NCBI RefSeq assembly: GCF_011087585.1
Contig: NZ_VJOT01000052.1
Span: forward strand, 1-64,000
Direction of reading: 5' to 3'
Source: Neochlamydia sp. AcF84
GTDB lineage: Bacteria; Chlamydiota; Chlamydiia; Chlamydiales; Parachlamydiaceae
DNA length: 64,000 nucleotides
The position numbers and the translations under genes were made by a program. Position 1 is the first letter of the stretch. Each line of letters begins with the position of its first letter. The notes under the pieces were generated by a model, which did not search any database, was not told where the DNA came from, and worked only from the letters and a program-made list of their open reading frames with translations. Positions 18,813 to 28,649 of the stretch are shown here, piece by piece.

Positions 18813-19991
18813 GTTACTTCCTTTTTACAAAAACTATTAATAAGCTTTATTGTTTGATCCCTAATTCTTAGATTCGCAGATTTATTATATTTCCTTTCCC
18901 TATAGAGAAGACTCTATAGAGAGAAAATAGCCGCTAGGATAGAAATTCTACTACCGAATAATCAAACGACTAAAAAAATAAATAATGAACACTTCTTACC
19001 ATGCCAAAAAAGTAATTTTGCTAAAAGTTAAAAAGTTAATTCTTATTTCTTTAAGCATGTAAGCTTTATTTTTAAAGATTTATCTATACACTTGCTTTTA
19101 GGTTAACTCCATTTTGGAAAGATTTTTCTTTTATGAAGAAGGCTGTCTGGCTATTCTTTGTGAAGAAATTTTAAAATGTTAGAGCTCTCTTCCTTCCCTT
19201 TAGCTATCCATGGACAACTCTCATCAAGCCACTTGTAAAATTTTTTATCCTTTAGCTTATTATCGCTTTTAGCTGTTGTATTGTTTACTGTTTTTAATGC
19301 CCTCTAATCCAAAATTTAACTTGGGAGAAAAGAGTTTCCTGCTTGATAAAATTATTTAAAGGCTCGCCTCAGGTTGGCACTTTTATATTGCTTCTATTGG
19401 CTAAGAAAATAACGCGTGAGCTTAAAAGATGAGGGTAACAATATTATGACTATTAACAAAGCTATAGCAGAAAACAAAATAATTAAAGAGGGATCTTATA
19501 TAGGTGGGCTAGAGAACGAAACAATAGCTTCTTTAGCTCTTTAGGTCTTGCTTAAGCAGGCTTTCGTGAGAAAAAAATATAAAATGATGAGGAAATAAGC
19601 GGGGATTTTAGCTAAAGACTTCTTTAGAACTTTTTACGCTGGAATTAAGATTAATCGACCTAATAGCACCTAAGGAAAAAAAAAGATAAATAAATTTTTT
19701 TATATTAATTATTTGCCTAGAATTGTATAGCGTAGATTTTCTACCAGTTAAAAAAGCAGGTTATTTTTATCTTCCTTATTGCTCTTGTTTAGAGTAGGAA
19801 AGGTTGACTAAGATTAAAGCAATTAAGGAGGATAAATAATGTTTTCTTCTATCTAAATTAAGAGATACAGCTAAAAAAGCTTTGATTGGCTTTCTTGGCA
19901 CCTAGTGGAAAGGTGATTGTAAATTATTAGAGCTATATTCTATGATACCCGAGCTAAGAAAGAGCAAAGGCTCCTTAAAGAGGATGAAGTA
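18813..19991. other. 1.2 kb region with at most gene relics
   Basis: No intact gene is visible. On the minus strand, about 19165-19300, a stop-bounded frame of about 45 codons contains KFYKWLDESCPWIAKGK and ends at a stop. It reads like the tail of a lost protein, but I cannot assign it. On the plus strand a 32-codon frame starts with an ATG at 19446. Both are too short to call as genes. Confidence 0.4.
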
Positions 19992-20789
19992 ATGGTGGCA
20001 AATGCAATGCAATGGGTGGATTCGCATGCTCATTTAACAGATTCTACCTTTACGGCTATTGATTCAATTTTACAACGTGCGCAGCATGCAGGTGTATGCT
20101 CAGTTATAAATATTTGCACCAGTATTAGCACCCTAAACGCAGGCTTAGAATTAGCTAAAAATTATCCATGGATTTATAATGCTGCCGCTACGCCTCCTCA
20201 CGATGTAGAAAAAGAAGGCGAAAACGTTTTTGCTGTTATTGCTAAGCATGCACATAGCGGACATTTGGTCGCTATAGGTGAGACGGGACTAGACTACCAT
20301 TATTATGCTTCTTCGTCTGCTATTCAAAAAGTTTTCTTGCGACGTTACTTTCACTTAGCCTTAGAATGTAAGTTGCCGGTGGTGATTCACTGTAGAAATG
20401 CTTTTAAAGATTTCTTTGAAATTTTAGATAAAGAATATATGAGTAGTAAGGGTAAACATCAGCCAGGAGTTTTGCATTGCTTTACGGGCACTATAGAGGA
20501 GGCTGAACAAGTCATAGAGCGAGGATGGTACTTATCAATAAGTGGGATATTGACCTTTAAAAAAAGCGAAGAGCTGCGCCAGATTGTAAAAAAAATTCCT
20601 CTAGATAAATTGTTGATAGAGACAGATGCTCCTTATTTAGCCCCGCAGACTCGTCGGGGAAAAATAAATGAACCTGCTTATATAGTAGAAACAGCCCAAA
20701 CTATTGCTCAGCTAAAAGATATCTCTTTGAAAGAATTAGCAGACCAAACAGTTAGAAATGCTTGTGAACTATTTAAAATAAAAATTTGA
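19992..20789 (+). CDS. tatD: TatD-family metal-dependent deoxyribonuclease
   Basis: A 265-residue TIM-barrel hydrolase with the usual metal-binding set. DSHAHL stands at 10-15, followed by GETGLDYHY, VVIHCRNA, VLHCFTG and IETDAPYLAP. TatD enzymes are 3'-5' exonucleases or endonucleases that use two divalent metals and take part in DNA repair and degradation. Length agrees with the family (about 260 aa). The start at 19992 is preceded by AGAGGATGAAGTA, a fair ribosome-binding site, and a second ATG at residue 6 is also possible. It stands alone among accessory genes. Confidence 0.93.
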   Translation: MVANAMQWVDSHAHLTDSTFTAIDSILQRAQHAGVCSVINICTSISTLNAGLELAKNYPWIYNAAATPPHDVEKEGENVFAVIAKHAHSGHLVAIGETGLDYHYYASSSAIQKVFLRRYFHLALECKLPVVIHCRNAFKDFFEILDKEYMSSKGKHQPGVLHCFTGTIEEAEQVIERGWYLSISGILTFKKSEELRQIVKKIPLDKLLIETDAPYLAPQTRRGKINEPAYIVETAQTIAQLKDISLKELADQTVRNACELFKIKI

Positions 20790-20856
20790 TAAAGCTTTTA
20801 AAAATTGTAAGATTAAGTTAATATCATGCACAGTCACATGTTTATATGGTTAATGT

Positions 20857-21717
20857 ATGGCAAATAATATTATGCGCATCTGCAGCTTAGGGGATCACTT
20901 TTGGTATCCTGAAATAAATAAACAGATTAATTTGCTTATAAGGCATCCTAGGCACCATGTAGAGGTGGATTGTAAAGTCCTTTATAAAAAGCATTCAAAA
21001 ACACTTGCCACGCAGATTACTGTAATTGCTTCTAAAATTTTTCATAGTTTGAAATTATTTTTTCTTTTCCAATACCGGCTAGATTTTGACCGTGCCGTTA
21101 AAACTCTTATTTATTCCGAAGAAATAAAATCAAGAGTATTCAGTAAGCCATTTATTGCTTCGGAGTCTGAGCCTCTTAAGCCTTTATCAGAAGATGAGCC
21201 TTTTAAACCTTTAACGGATGTACTGGTGGCTGAAAAGATTGCAAAAAGAGAACAGCTAGCTTTATTCAATAAAAGAAATCAGGCAGCAATAGCTATTCAA
21301 AGATTTTACCGCAAAATGAAATATATTGATAAAAAAATAGAAGAAGAAAAAGCTTCCCGAATCCATGTTCTAAATGCTTTTTATGATTTAATTCAATATA
21401 GTACCCATAAAGAAAATCTTAAAAGATTGGATGAAAATCTTAATTCTCAATGGCGTATAGTAAGTTTTTTTAAAAGCGAGAGCGACCTTGATCAGCATAT
21501 ACGCCTGACAGCTTTAGAGCAAATGAAGACTTTACGAGAAAAATTATGGGAAAATGCTAAAATTTCTTCTTCCGTAAAAATAAAAATAGACGATGAGAAT
21601 TTAGATCCGGCTACCGTGCTAAAAGAAATTAACCGCGAGATCAGCATTCAAGGAACAAATTTGGCAAAAATTGATAAACGTATTATAGAGTTGAGAAGTC
21701 AAAAGATAGCTAAGTAG
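20857..21717 (+). CDS. Unknown protein with an IQ-like calmodulin-binding motif
   Basis: A 286-residue protein without a recognised catalytic domain. Residues 143-156 read AAIAIQRFYRKMKY. This fits the core of the eukaryotic IQ motif (I147-Q148, basic R152), though the far arginine is not at the strict place. Just before it is a short internal duplication (SESEPLKPLSEDEPFKPLT, about 102-120). The rest is helical and charged, with a weak hydrophobic patch at about 55-72. Eukaryote-like motifs of this kind occur in effectors of intracellular bacteria, and the IQ motif binds calmodulin or light chains in hosts. One motif alone is weak evidence. Confidence 0.6.
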   Translation: MANNIMRICSLGDHFWYPEINKQINLLIRHPRHHVEVDCKVLYKKHSKTLATQITVIASKIFHSLKLFFLFQYRLDFDRAVKTLIYSEEIKSRVFSKPFIASESEPLKPLSEDEPFKPLTDVLVAEKIAKREQLALFNKRNQAAIAIQRFYRKMKYIDKKIEEEKASRIHVLNAFYDLIQYSTHKENLKRLDENLNSQWRIVSFFKSESDLDQHIRLTALEQMKTLREKLWENAKISSSVKIKIDDENLDPATVLKEINREISIQGTNLAKIDKRIIELRSQKIAK

Positions 21718-21751
21718 CCATAAAATGCAAAACATTTAAGCATTTGTTCAT

Positions 21752-21776
21752 AAAAAGCCTATCGGTGGCCTTTTTT
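21752..21776 (+). terminator. Probable terminator after the IQ-motif gene
   Basis: AAAAAGCC pairs with GGCCTTTTT, with one bulged base, across a seven-base loop, and runs straight into T residues. It lies 35 bases behind the stop codon. Confidence 0.5.
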
Positions 21777-22002
21777 CTTATTATGCGACAACTTTAAGCT
21801 TTTTACTAAAGAGACAATTGTTTTAAAGGGCTTATAAGCCTCACTAGGAAAAAAGCTACAAAGCAGCTGAAAGTACATAGGCAGATTAAATGGGTCAGAG
21901 AAATAGGTAGAAAGCCTAAATTTTTTTACGCTCTATGCCTGATAGATTAGCTCAGCCCTTAACAAAAATCTCCTCCCTACTCATTAAAAAATTTAGGACA
22001 TA

Positions 22003-22392
22003 ATGAACTATACACTCTTTTTAATAGCTATATTTAGTTGTTTAAATCGTTTAATTGCTGTTGAACCTTTTTATAATTTGAAGGAAACAGAACCTGCAGT
22101 AGTAGTAAAAAATGAACTTAAACGTTTAGACCAGCTAATCTTTGTTACTGAAAGGAATTTAGAGCAGCAAAAAGCTTTGCGCGAAATTTTTCTCCATTAC
22201 CAAGAGCGGCAATCTTTCTATTTACAAAATCCTCAGGATAAAGAATCTACTCTACATATGGTGAAAGCTGCTTATCAATTGTTAGAAGCTATAAAAGCCA
22301 ACCATCTGCTTCAGACTTTTGACACAGAGTTTATAAGCCAATTGACTTTCTTCGCGCAATTTGCGACTAAACAGGGCAGTTCCACCCCTTAA
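22003..22392 (+). CDS. Small secreted or periplasmic protein (129 aa)
   Basis: A hydrophobic N-terminus (MNYTLFLIAIFSCLNRLIAV) looks like a signal peptide with cleavage near residue 20. The mature part is helical and rich in Leu, Gln and Glu (LKRLDQLIFVTERNLEQQKAL), perhaps a coiled coil. It ends five bases before the psd start, so the two are very likely cotranscribed. I do not recognise a family. Confidence 0.65.
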   Translation: MNYTLFLIAIFSCLNRLIAVEPFYNLKETEPAVVVKNELKRLDQLIFVTERNLEQQKALREIFLHYQERQSFYLQNPQDKESTLHMVKAAYQLLEAIKANHLLQTFDTEFISQLTFFAQFATKQGSSTP

Positions 22393-22397
22393 AAGAT

Positions 22398-23309
22398 ATG
22401 GATATTATTTACTATCTCGATCGAAAAAATGGTAAGCGTGAAATAGAAAAAGTGTATGGGGCCAGAGCCCTAAGACTTTTATACGGTCAGGATTGGATAA
22501 GCAAAATAGTAGGCCCTCTACTTTTACATAGTTTAGTAAGATATTCTTTTTTTTCAGCTTGGTATGGTAAATGGCAAGCCTCACGAAAGTCTAAGAATAA
22601 AATAGAGCCTTTCATTCGTGAATTTGGCTTAGACCCCTTGGAATTTCTAGAAGAAGTTTCTTCTTTTAAGTCTTTTAATGATTTTTTTATTCGCAAGCTT
22701 AAGCCCACAGCTCGCCCTCTTGCTTCTGGAGAGGATGTAGCTATTATTCCTGCCGATGGACGTTACTTATTCTATCCCGACCTATCACAAGTGGATGGTT
22801 TTATCGTTAAGGGAGAAAAATTTGATTTAACAAGCTTATTAGACGATGCTGATTTAGCCGCACACTATGCTAAGGGAGCTATGGCCATTGCGCGGCTTTG
22901 TCCTACCGATTATCATCGTTATCATTTTCCATGTGATTGCGTGGCCGGCAAAACAAAAATCATTAATGGTTGGCTTTACTCTGTCAATCCTGCGGCCTTA
23001 AAAAAAGATATTCATATCTTTACTAAGAACAAGCGAACGCTTTGTAAATTAGCTACATCCTGCTTTGGTTGTATTTTGTTCTTAGAAATCGGAGCGACTA
23101 ATGTAGGTAGTATTCACGAAACCTATCAACCCGATGTACTGCAAAAAAAAGGAGATGAAAAAGGCTATTTTTCATTTGGGGGTTCTTCCCTTATTTTATT
23201 ATTTGAGCCTGGTAAGATTCAATTTGATCAAGACCTGCTAGCTGCTAGCCAGCAAGGCTTAGAAATTAAATGTTTAATGGGTCAGAGTATGGGAAAAGCA
23301 CTTAGCTGA
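22398..23309 (+). CDS. psd: Phosphatidylserine decarboxylase
   Basis: A 303-residue proenzyme that makes phosphatidylethanolamine from phosphatidylserine at the inner membrane. The pyruvoyl-forming processing site is GGSS at 261-264 within SFGGSSLILLF. Cleavage between G262 and S263 is expected, so the LGST form of E. coli is replaced by GGSS. CPTDYHRYHFP is the conserved His-rich segment of the family, and FNDFFIRKLKPTARP is also typical. It starts five bases after the small secreted protein gene. In C. trachomatis psd likewise lies close to secA, so this neighbourhood is conserved. Confidence 0.95.
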   Translation: MDIIYYLDRKNGKREIEKVYGARALRLLYGQDWISKIVGPLLLHSLVRYSFFSAWYGKWQASRKSKNKIEPFIREFGLDPLEFLEEVSSFKSFNDFFIRKLKPTARPLASGEDVAIIPADGRYLFYPDLSQVDGFIVKGEKFDLTSLLDDADLAAHYAKGAMAIARLCPTDYHRYHFPCDCVAGKTKIINGWLYSVNPAALKKDIHIFTKNKRTLCKLATSCFGCILFLEIGATNVGSIHETYQPDVLQKKGDEKGYFSFGGSSLILLFEPGKIQFDQDLLAASQQGLEIKCLMGQSMGKALS

Positions 23310-23779
23310 CCTTGGCAAATACCAAACGGCTCTTTATTCTTATTTTAAATAATTTTTCTATAAGTTTATAGAGCTTATCATTTTTCGCTTTAGGTAACCT
23401 TTCTTCCTTACCAACTGCATGCCTAATCGTATATCTAATTCTTAATCTCAAGCCTTCCCAAGCAAGAAACTTTCCACAGATTCTGTTGAAGGTATGCAAA
23501 GGAGGGAAACTTTTATCTAGATAACTTAATTTTTCTTTTAATGAATTTAAAAAAGGAAAACTTAAGCCTGCATTTAAAAAAAAGTACCCCTTTAGCGACT
23601 TTCTAGCTTCTTAAAGGCTTGTTTTTTTTAATAGATGATCGCGTAAGAAGCTTCCCTGAAGCATATAAATAAAGAAAATGCTTTTGAGGCTTATTTCTAG
23701 AGTTTATGCAGGTTGCTTGTATTAAAAGCAATTTTTAAGTATTCTTATCTTCTTAAATGCCTAAAAAAGTTGAGATATC
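23310..23779. other. Intergenic region before secA
   Basis: About 470 bases that should hold the secA promoter. A minus-strand frame overlapping the end of psd (23302-23499) has no supporting features. No CT700-like gene, which stands between psd and secA in C. trachomatis, could be found here. Confidence 0.4.
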
Positions 23780-26700
23780 ATGTTTGGATTTTTAAAAAAA
23801 ATTTTTGGTTCAGCTCAGGATCGTCTAAGACGAAAATATTTTAAAATAGTACAAGAAGTTAACGAGTATGACGCTAAATTTCAAAATTTAAGTGATGAGG
23901 CACTGCGGGCAAAAACGCAGGAGTTTCAGGAACGATATAGAAAAGGTGAAACATTAGAGCTCTTACTTCCAGAAGCCTATGCAGTGGTAAAAAACGCTTG
24001 TAGACGCTTAGCAGGCACAGAAATTCACGTTTCAGGTTATCATCAGAAATGGGACATGGTTCCTTACGATGTTCAGGTAGTAGGAGCCATTGCTTTACAT
24101 CATGGCTCCATTGCAGAAATGCAAACGGGCGAAGGTAAAACCCTAACGGCTGTAATGCCTCTTTATCTAAATGCTCTTACTAAAAAACCTGTTCACTTAG
24201 TCACCGTTAACGATTATCTGGCCCAGCGTGACTGTGAATGGGTAGGAACGGTTTTTCGTTGGTTGGGATTGAGCACAGGTGCTTTAACCAATGAAACGCC
24301 AATGGAAGAGCGTAAAAAAGTTTATCTCAGCGATATTGTTTATGGAACTGCCTCTGAATTTGGCTTCGACTATTTACGCGATAATTCCATGGCTTCTAGC
24401 CAAGAAGAGCAAGTTCAACGTGGCTACTATTATGCTATTATTGATGAAGTGGACTCCATTTTAATCGATGAAGCTAGAACTCCCTTGATTATCTCAGGGC
24501 CTGTACCTGTCAGCCGACAAATGTATGATGAGCTTAAACACAGCGTAGCAGATATGGTGCGCTTCCAACGGGATTTATGTAATCGTCTTGCTTCTGAAGC
24601 TAAAAAAACTTTAGATAGCCTAAAGCTTAGTGAAGGTTCTTCTATAAAAACAAAACGCGATAAAAAAGAAGAAGAACAAGAAAAAGAGGCTTATCGCAAG
24701 CTATGGTTAGTAGGTAAGGGCACGCCTAACAATAAAATCTTAAAACGTATGAAAGAGGATCCAGATGTTCGAGCTGCGATCGATAAATGGGATTTATACT
24801 ATTATGCAGATCCTAATAAAGAAGAAAAGCATACAGCTTTAGCAGAGCTTTATATTCTCATCGATGAAAAAAGCAACGAGTATGAATTAACAGACAAAGG
24901 CATTAATCTCTGGAAAGAAGTTGTAGGAAGTGATCATGGCGATGACTTTATCATGCTAGATATTAGCCATGAATACCTACAAATCGATGAAGATACCTCT
25001 TTAGATGAAACTGCTCGAGTACAAAAAAAACTGGAAGTGCAAGAGGAGGATGCTAAGCGGAAAGAACGAGCTCACAATCTTCGTCAGTTATTGCGTGCGC
25101 ATTTACTGATGGAAAAAGATGTCGATTATATTGTTCAGGATGACAAAATTATTATCATTGATGAAAATACCGGGCGTCCTCAGCCTGGTAGGCGTTTTTC
25201 TGATGGCCTGCATCAGGCTATAGAAGCAAAAGAAGCTGTTTCTATCCAAAAAGAGACGCAAACGTATGCCACCATAACTTTACAAAACTTTTTCCGTATG
25301 TATGAAAAGATAGCAGGGATGAGCGGGACTGCTGTAACAGAAGCTAATGAATTTAAGCAAATTTATAAACTAGACGTATTAGAAATACCTACTCATAAAC
25401 CTTGCTTGCGCAAAGATTTCAATGATGAAATTTATATGACCGAACGTGAAAAATACAGCGCAATTTTAAAAGATGTTCGTGAGGTGCATGAAGCAGGCCG
25501 TCCTCTTTTGATTGGAACAGAATCGGTAGAAGTTTCAGAGAAACTTTCCCGTATTTTCAAACAAAATAAATTAGAGCATACCGTTTTAAACGCTAAAAAT
25601 CATGCTAGAGAAGCGGAAATTATAGCGAGTGCGGGTAGACGGGGAGCTATCACTATTGCCACTAACATGGCAGGTCGGGGAACCGATATTAAACTTGAAG
25701 CTGGTGTCGCTGGAATAGGGGGTCTCTATGTCATGGGGACCACTCGTCATCAATCACGTCGTATTGATCGCCAATTGCGAGGCCGTTGTGCTCGTTTAGG
25801 GGATCCTGGTTCATCTAAATTCTATGTTTCTTTTGAAGACTCTTTACTGCGCTTATTTGCTTCTCCTCGCTTGACAGCTGTGTTGCAGAAATTTCGTCCT
25901 CCTGAAGGGGAGCCGATTTCTGCTTCCATGCTTAATAAATCTATCGAAACTGCTCAGAAACGTATCGAGCAACGTAACTATACAATTCGTAAGCATACCT
26001 TAGAGTATGATGATGTAATGAATAAGCAAAGAAAAGAAATTTACTCTTTCCGCAATGATATTTTACATGCGCTAGATATTAAGCCTCTGGCTATTGAAGT
26101 TTTAGAATCTGTTTGCCAAGCAGCTGCAGAGAAGTATTTTAAAAATCGTGGAGAGGAGAGCGGATGGGATGCAGAGGGGTATCGCCATTGGTTAATTAGC
26201 CACTTTCCTGTAAGCTTTCCTGAAGGATACTTCGATGATGAGCATGCAGATATGATAGATCTTGAAAAAAAAGCGATCGATCAAATCGTAAAAGCCTTTA
26301 ATGAAAAATATGAACGTGAAGATTTAAAAGCTCCTGTCCAAGCTGGGCAAGGGGAAAAGCTAAAATCTGCTACCAAACCTGTTAATGAAGCTATTCGTAA
26401 TCTAATGATCCGTAAGCTAGATCAGCGTTGGCAAGAACATCTTTTAGCCATGGATCATTTGCGCGCAGATGTTAACTTACGTACGTTTGGCCAGCGCGAC
26501 CCTTTGATGGAGTTTAAGCAAGAAGCTTTTACTCTTTTTGATGAATTAGGTAATTTATTAAGAGGCGAGATTGCCCAAGGACTCTTTCGTTTTGAAATCT
26601 TAACGCAGGATCATCCTGCTATCCAACATTTATTAACCCAGATGCGTCTTGAAACCCAGCGCTCGCTGGTCGCCGACTTAGATGGAGACTCTCAACCTGC

Positions 26701-26875
26701 TTTTTCTACAAGCCATGCTGAAGAGGCAAGGGAAAGTAATGCTCCTACTGTTCGTTTACAACCCTTAGTTGTCGAGCCCAAGGCAGGACGTAATGAAAGC
26801 TGCCCCTGTGGCAGTGGTAAAAAATATAAAAAATGCTGTGGGCTTCAACAAGAAGTGGGAGAGCAAGTTTCTTAA
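23780..26875 (+). CDS. secA: Preprotein translocase ATPase SecA
   Basis: A 1031-residue motor ATPase that pushes unfolded preproteins through SecYEG. The Walker A motif MQTGEGKT lies at about 113-120, and IIDEVDSILIDEARTPL (about 218-234) is the DEVD region. The second nucleotide-binding domain has IATNMAGRGTDIKL and DRQLRGRCARLGDPG. The C-terminus carries the SEC-C zinc motif GRNESCPCGSGKKYKKCCG, which binds SecB or ribosomes. A charged insert (about 265-345, with KKEEEQEKEAY) makes it longer than E. coli SecA (901 aa), as in other chlamydial SecA proteins. A terminator follows at once. Confidence 0.98.
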   Translation: MFGFLKKIFGSAQDRLRRKYFKIVQEVNEYDAKFQNLSDEALRAKTQEFQERYRKGETLELLLPEAYAVVKNACRRLAGTEIHVSGYHQKWDMVPYDVQVVGAIALHHGSIAEMQTGEGKTLTAVMPLYLNALTKKPVHLVTVNDYLAQRDCEWVGTVFRWLGLSTGALTNETPMEERKKVYLSDIVYGTASEFGFDYLRDNSMASSQEEQVQRGYYYAIIDEVDSILIDEARTPLIISGPVPVSRQMYDELKHSVADMVRFQRDLCNRLASEAKKTLDSLKLSEGSSIKTKRDKKEEEQEKEAYRKLWLVGKGTPNNKILKRMKEDPDVRAAIDKWDLYYYADPNKEEKHTALAELYILIDEKSNEYELTDKGINLWKEVVGSDHGDDFIMLDISHEYLQIDEDTSLDETARVQKKLEVQEEDAKRKERAHNLRQLLRAHLLMEKDVDYIVQDDKIIIIDENTGRPQPGRRFSDGLHQAIEAKEAVSIQKETQTYATITLQNFFRMYEKIAGMSGTAVTEANEFKQIYKLDVLEIPTHKPCLRKDFNDEIYMTEREKYSAILKDVREVHEAGRPLLIGTESVEVSEKLSRIFKQNKLEHTVLNAKNHAREAEIIASAGRRGAITIATNMAGRGTDIKLEAGVAGIGGLYVMGTTRHQSRRIDRQLRGRCARLGDPGSSKFYVSFEDSLLRLFASPRLTAVLQKFRPPEGEPISASMLNKSIETAQKRIEQRNYTIRKHTLEYDDVMNKQRKEIYSFRNDILHALDIKPLAIEVLESVCQAAAEKYFKNRGEESGWDAEGYRHWLISHFPVSFPEGYFDDEHADMIDLEKKAIDQIVKAFNEKYEREDLKAPVQAGQGEKLKSATKPVNEAIRNLMIRKLDQRWQEHLLAMDHLRADVNLRTFGQRDPLMEFKQEAFTLFDELGNLLRGEIAQGLFRFEILTQDHPAIQHLLTQMRLETQRSLVADLDGDSQPAFSTSHAEEARESNAPTVRLQPLVVEPKAGRNESCPCGSGKKYKKCCGLQQEVGEQVS

Positions 26876-26886
26876 AAGCATGGATT

Positions 26887-26919
26887 AGGAGCTCTTCTTA
26901 TCAAGAGGGCTCCTTTTTT
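26887..26919 (+). terminator. Rho-independent terminator after secA
   Basis: AGGAGCTCTT pairs with AAGAGGGCTCCT, with two bulged G residues, and a run of six T follows. It begins 12 bases behind the secA stop codon. Confidence 0.8.
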
Positions 26920-27259
26920 GCTTGTATCTTTTAAGGTCTCTGCTTAAACAAAAAAATCTTAGCTAAATTTTTAGAGTTTATGAAAAGCAACAGCAAACAG
27001 TCGCCCTCATTCTCACCTGAATTCTCTTAAATTTATTTAATGATTTTAAAAAAGGGGAGGGGCTACTTGATCTTTTAAGATCTTATTTCTTCATAGGCGC
27101 TTTGCTTATAGAAAGCAGCTTAAAAGCACTCATTTTCTGTACAGAAGAAGGCTTAAAGTTAAGGAAAAAGAAAGAAGAAAAGCTTATAAGATAATCGAAA
27201 GGTTTCTTATATAGCTAACCAATACTCTTACCCCTTACTCTTGAAAGTATCCCTACCTG
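26920..27259. other. Intergenic region, nothing recognised
   Basis: About 340 bases between convergent genes, AT-rich, with no supported feature. Confidence 0.4.
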
Positions 27260-27709
27260 CTAATTCAAAGGGCGCATGGCTCGCCAACCCAAAAAAATTA
27301 AAAGCCCAGCAGTCCCTAAATATAAAACCCAATAATTAGCATTCCATTGTAATGTTAGAATGCCTTCTTGAGAAAAGCTGAATAAAATGATTCCAAAAAT
27401 AAGAAAAACAGAGCCTGTGAGTAATAAAACAAAAGGTAGCAGAAAGCTTGCTGGATAATTAGCAGAAGAATTAGCTGCCTCCAAGTCTTCTTCCTCAGAA
27501 GATTCTTCGTCTACTTTATTGATATCATAAGCTTCAGAGGGATCTTGACGATAAGAAGGAAAAGGAGCAATATGGGTCAAGCTTTTATCATGCTGGGTAA
27601 GAAGAGAAGAAGAGCTTAGATACACACCACAATAAGGGCAGTTCTCATCAGAAAATGCGACACGACCTTCGCAATTCCAGCATAACTTCTTTTTGGGTAG
27701 GGCACTCAT
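27260..27709 (-). CDS. Zinc-ribbon membrane protein (149 aa)
   Basis: A 149-residue protein. A zinc ribbon stands at the N-terminus (LCWNCEGRVAFSDENCPYCG, with the two CxxC pairs). A low-complexity acidic linker (EESSEEEDLEAANSSA) follows, and then two membrane segments (FLLPFVLLLTGSVFLIFGII and WVLYLGTAGLLIFLGW). It is found behind secA, the place of CT702 in C. trachomatis, and may be its counterpart. This is a positional guess. No function is known to me. Confidence 0.7.
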   Translation of the reverse strand: MSALPKKKLCWNCEGRVAFSDENCPYCGVYLSSSSLLTQHDKSLTHIAPFPSYRQDPSEAYDINKVDEESSEEEDLEAANSSANYPASFLLPFVLLLTGSVFLIFGIILFSFSQEGILTLQWNANYWVLYLGTAGLLIFLGWRAMRPLN

Positions 27710-27802
27710 AACTGGCTCTGTGTTAAATGGGTTAAAAACAATTTCATGGCCTTATTTATAATTTCTTGCAAGAAATAATTCAACTGATGTTAAGGAGTTT
27801 AC

Positions 27803-28498
27803 TTGTCTAACTACTTTGCCAGAAGCTACTTTTTCTATCTACCATTGTGTGTAATGATTGGATTATTTTATAGCTGTGCTGCTTACAAGTACCCTACAGA
27901 GCGTTATTATGTTGAGCCTCCAGGCCTTTTAAAGCAGGAAGAGAAGATTTTATATGATACTTATCATTCTCAAGCTTCTTCTCATTGGCTTTATTATCTA
28001 ATTCCTCGGCATCGTAGCCAAATCTATTGGTTTGATTTAGGCCATTGGTGCACATGGGCTCTTTTTGGAAATGATGATCATGGACTTTTTGCTGAAGCCC
28101 AACTACCCTTGTTTAAACCTTGCAGGCCTACTAGCTTTCTTAAGGCTTTTGCTTGGATGGTGCGCAATCCTTTACATAACTTCTGCCATTACGTGATAGG
28201 GAATGCTGGATGTGTAAATGACGAATTTACCCTTTTAAAAATCAATAAAAACCATTTTTCTTGCTTGCATTACGAACCCATAGCGCGCACAGTTTTTGCT
28301 GGTCGTTATACATCTTTCTACTTAGGGTTACATGGAGGAAAGCCCTTAATCTCTTTACGTTTATCCTACGGGTCTAAATGGAAAAGTGATTTTTATATTG
28401 GATGGCGTGAAAGGGGAAATTTTGGAATAAAATTTTTGCCCTTAACTAAAAACTCTTTAGTCGTCTGGGAAAATCTTCCCTATGAAGATGCAGAATAA
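27803..28498 (+). CDS. Conserved lipoprotein-like protein of unknown function
   Basis: A 231-residue protein with a hydrophobic N-terminus that ends in a lipobox-like FYSC near residue 24. It is probably a lipoprotein or carries one membrane anchor. Translation begins at a TTG at 27803, chosen because a perfect AAGGAG lies at 27792-27797 and no ATG is near. The mature part is rich in Trp, His and Tyr (SHWLYYLIPRHRSQIYWFDL) and contains WMVRNPLHNFCHYVIGNAG. This block looks conserved in character, but I cannot name the family. It stands divergently from the zinc-ribbon gene. Confidence 0.65.
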   Translation: MSNYFARSYFFYLPLCVMIGLFYSCAAYKYPTERYYVEPPGLLKQEEKILYDTYHSQASSHWLYYLIPRHRSQIYWFDLGHWCTWALFGNDDHGLFAEAQLPLFKPCRPTSFLKAFAWMVRNPLHNFCHYVIGNAGCVNDEFTLLKINKNHFSCLHYEPIARTVFAGRYTSFYLGLHGGKPLISLRLSYGSKWKSDFYIGWRERGNFGIKFLPLTKNSLVVWENLPYEDAE

Positions 28499-28649
28499 GG
28501 GTCTTACCCTTGATAAGGCTTTTGTATTCTAGTACTTCTATAACTCTAGCTTAAGCTTAACGTCCATTCTTTACTCATCCCCTGAGGAGTAGTAATCTGA
28601 ACAGTTGATAAAGCAACAGAAAAGAAGATGGAAAATAGGCCATATCCTC

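Noticed and set aside
23302-23499. A 65-codon minus-strand frame at the end of psd
   Set aside because: No ribosome-binding site and no family resemblance, and it overlaps a certain gene.
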